Shown here in pieces: positions 62,792 to 64,000 of a DNA stretch of 64,000 bases; position 1 is the first letter of the stretch; each line of letters opens with the position of its first letter. Source of the stretch: Phymatolithon calcareum (taxonomy: Eukaryota > Rhodophyta > Florideophyceae > Hapalidiales); the NCBI GenBank assembly GCA_977006965.1, contig OZ345384.1:992001-1056000 (forward strand). The letters run 5' to 3'. The position numbers and the translations under genes were made by a program. The notes under the pieces were generated by a model. It was not told where the DNA came from. It did no database searches and worked only from the letters and a program-made list of their open reading frames with translations.

Positions 62792-63705
62792 CAGGGGAAT
62801 GTTAGAGGGGGAGTAAAGCAAACCCCTTTTCTACCCTCCCAGTGATTACCTTGCGCGTATGAAACACTACAAATGTATCATAGAAGTATGTGAGAAATAG
62901 AAGAATAGCTGTAAGTCTTTCGCGAACATTACGAGTTCGTAATGAATGGATCTGCAACGAGAACCTCGCTCACATTGTGAGCGAGGTTCTCGTTGCAGAT
63001 CCATTTCGTGGTAAGAATAAATGGAATTAATGTTTTCTGGTACTCGATGTGCACTGTGCACAAATCGGCCATGGCGCATGATTTATAGTTTTCGCAAATA
63101 TTATTCTCCGTGTCAGACTTTTGAAATGTCTCAGATGCCTCGAGCTCTTGCTTCGTTGCAATCGGCAGGCGGTGGTGAGGTTCAAGATTCTATTACCGTT
63201 CGGCGAGTGCGAGCTATATGGACCCTTCGGAAATATCATCTGACTCCAGCTCATCGTCAACTGCACGGGTTGCGAGCAGGGCCGGAAATTGCAAAGGAGA
63301 CCGCCGTGGCTACACGATTCCGATACGCAAGAAATGTCTATCACCAAATCCCAGATCGAGTCCTGTGAAAAACAGCCTATCGCAGAAAACCACGTAGCCG
63401 GATTTTCAAAATTTATTCCCACCCGGCCTAATTGCACACATCAGACCTGTGCCAGCTAAAGCAGACTTTACTGTACAGTCCATGCACTGTAAATCTCCAT
63501 CTAGACGTGGAAGTCGCCCTGGCACTTCCCTATTGGAAAACGACCAACTTCGTCCTACTCATACTCCCGTGAGCACCTAATTTTAACATTATATTTTTGA
63601 TACTGCCAAATGCTCATAATTTACCTGGCACAACTCTTGCGTCTTTTTTGCTTTACTTTATGTAACATAAAATTTTTGCTTTACTCCCTCTCCAACATTC
63701 CCCTG
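62792..63705. mobile_element. DNA transposon, 914 bp, non-autonomous
   Basis: Inverted ends CAGGGGAATGTTAGAGGG (left) and CAGGGGAATGTTGGAGAG (right, minus strand) continue as GGAGTAAAGCAAA. The flanks GTACAGT (62785-62791, 63706-63712) form a 7-bp TSD (8 bp if one G is shared). CAGGG ends fit a hAT relative. The internal frame 63021-63368 (115 codons, MELMFSGTRCALC ...) has no known domain. It contains the palindrome at 62927-63005. Confidence 0.85.
62927..63005. repeat. Two adjacent perfect hairpins, one with 30-bp arms
   Basis: CATTACGA-GT-TCGTAATG at 62927-62944 is followed at once by 30-base arms, 62945-62974 and 62976-63005, separated by one T (62975). The arms contain GGATCTGCAACGAGAACC and its exact complement. 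Such structures extrude as cruciforms and are normally unstable. Confidence 0.95.
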
Positions 63706-64000
63706 GTACAGTACTGTAGTCCCTCTGTAAATGAAACCCGTGGAACTGCAAAACGTGCAAAAGTGCTAGTGAACCAATCCACCAAACGTGTATAACCAAA
63801 AAGAGCAATCCCTTGCAAACCTGCAAACTGCAATGTTGGTGGAATTAACCCTTATTTTCTTTTAATTTTTGAGTATCCCATGCACCGTGTTGCAGAGAAA
63901 TTCATCAGTCCGATAGAGATGACGGCACGAACGGGCATGATTGAGAGCATGTGCAGTGCGTCGAGTAGTTTCTATTCTTGGCTACTGTACAGTACAAAGA
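63706..64000. other. Unassigned right edge
   Basis: No gene, repeat or element could be supported in the last 295 bases. Confidence 0.4.

Overview
The window is nuclear DNA from a eukaryote. It has canonical spliceosomal introns (46.6-47.4 kb), TATA boxes, and many non-LTR, LTR and DNA transposons; there is no operon structure and no rRNA or tRNA gene. The host genes are mostly uninterrupted, while one small gene carries short introns. Together with the Sel1-repeat, plant-type SANT and Cys-rich secreted proteins, this would fit an alga, perhaps a red alga, but that assignment is inference.

About two thirds of the sequence is a transposon graveyard, and many insertion events can be read to the base from target-site duplications (TSDs). 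Four LINE groups occur: LINE-A and LINE-B (APE/RT type, 3' ends in a short run of C), LINE-C (ends in poly(A)) and LINE-D (RT plus RNase H, tail of AAAG repeats). A tRNA-derived SINE carries a LINE-D-like 3' end. There are two solo LTRs of one family. The DNA elements are a short hAT derivative (9.6-10.8 kb), a decayed hAT gene (23.8-27.0 kb), an unclassified element with an 8-bp TSD (21.75-23.71 kb), a 300-bp MITE with a 29-bp tandem repeat (31.8 kb) and a 914-bp element containing a perfect palindrome (62.8-63.7 kb).

Layout: 0-11 kb is LINE pieces with a nested hAT element. 11.9-14.9 kb is a decayed gene starting with a C2H2 finger. 14.9-17.2 kb is LINE-D, with an unusual Tudor-like insertion inside its RNase H domain. 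18.3-20.4 kb is a pair of inverted arms split by a solo LTR. 21.7-27 kb is two DNA transposons, one cut by LINE-C. 27.5-36.1 kb holds two related duplicated segments, each with a broken copy of the SANT gene whose intact copy lies at 51.7-53.6 kb. 36.3-45.7 kb is a deep nest of LINE-B, LINE-A, a solo LTR, a retrocopy, LINE-C and the SINE.

The right third is more gene-like: a four-exon gene of 136 codons (46.6-47.4 kb), a Cys-rich secreted protein (50.2-50.6 kb), a CRAMPED/TKI1-like SANT protein (51.7-53.6 kb), a three-unit repeat protein with frameshifts (56.7-57.4 kb) and a 1,388-residue membrane protein with Sel1 repeats (58.2-62.4 kb). No pathway links these host genes; their arrangement seems to be shaped by insertions.
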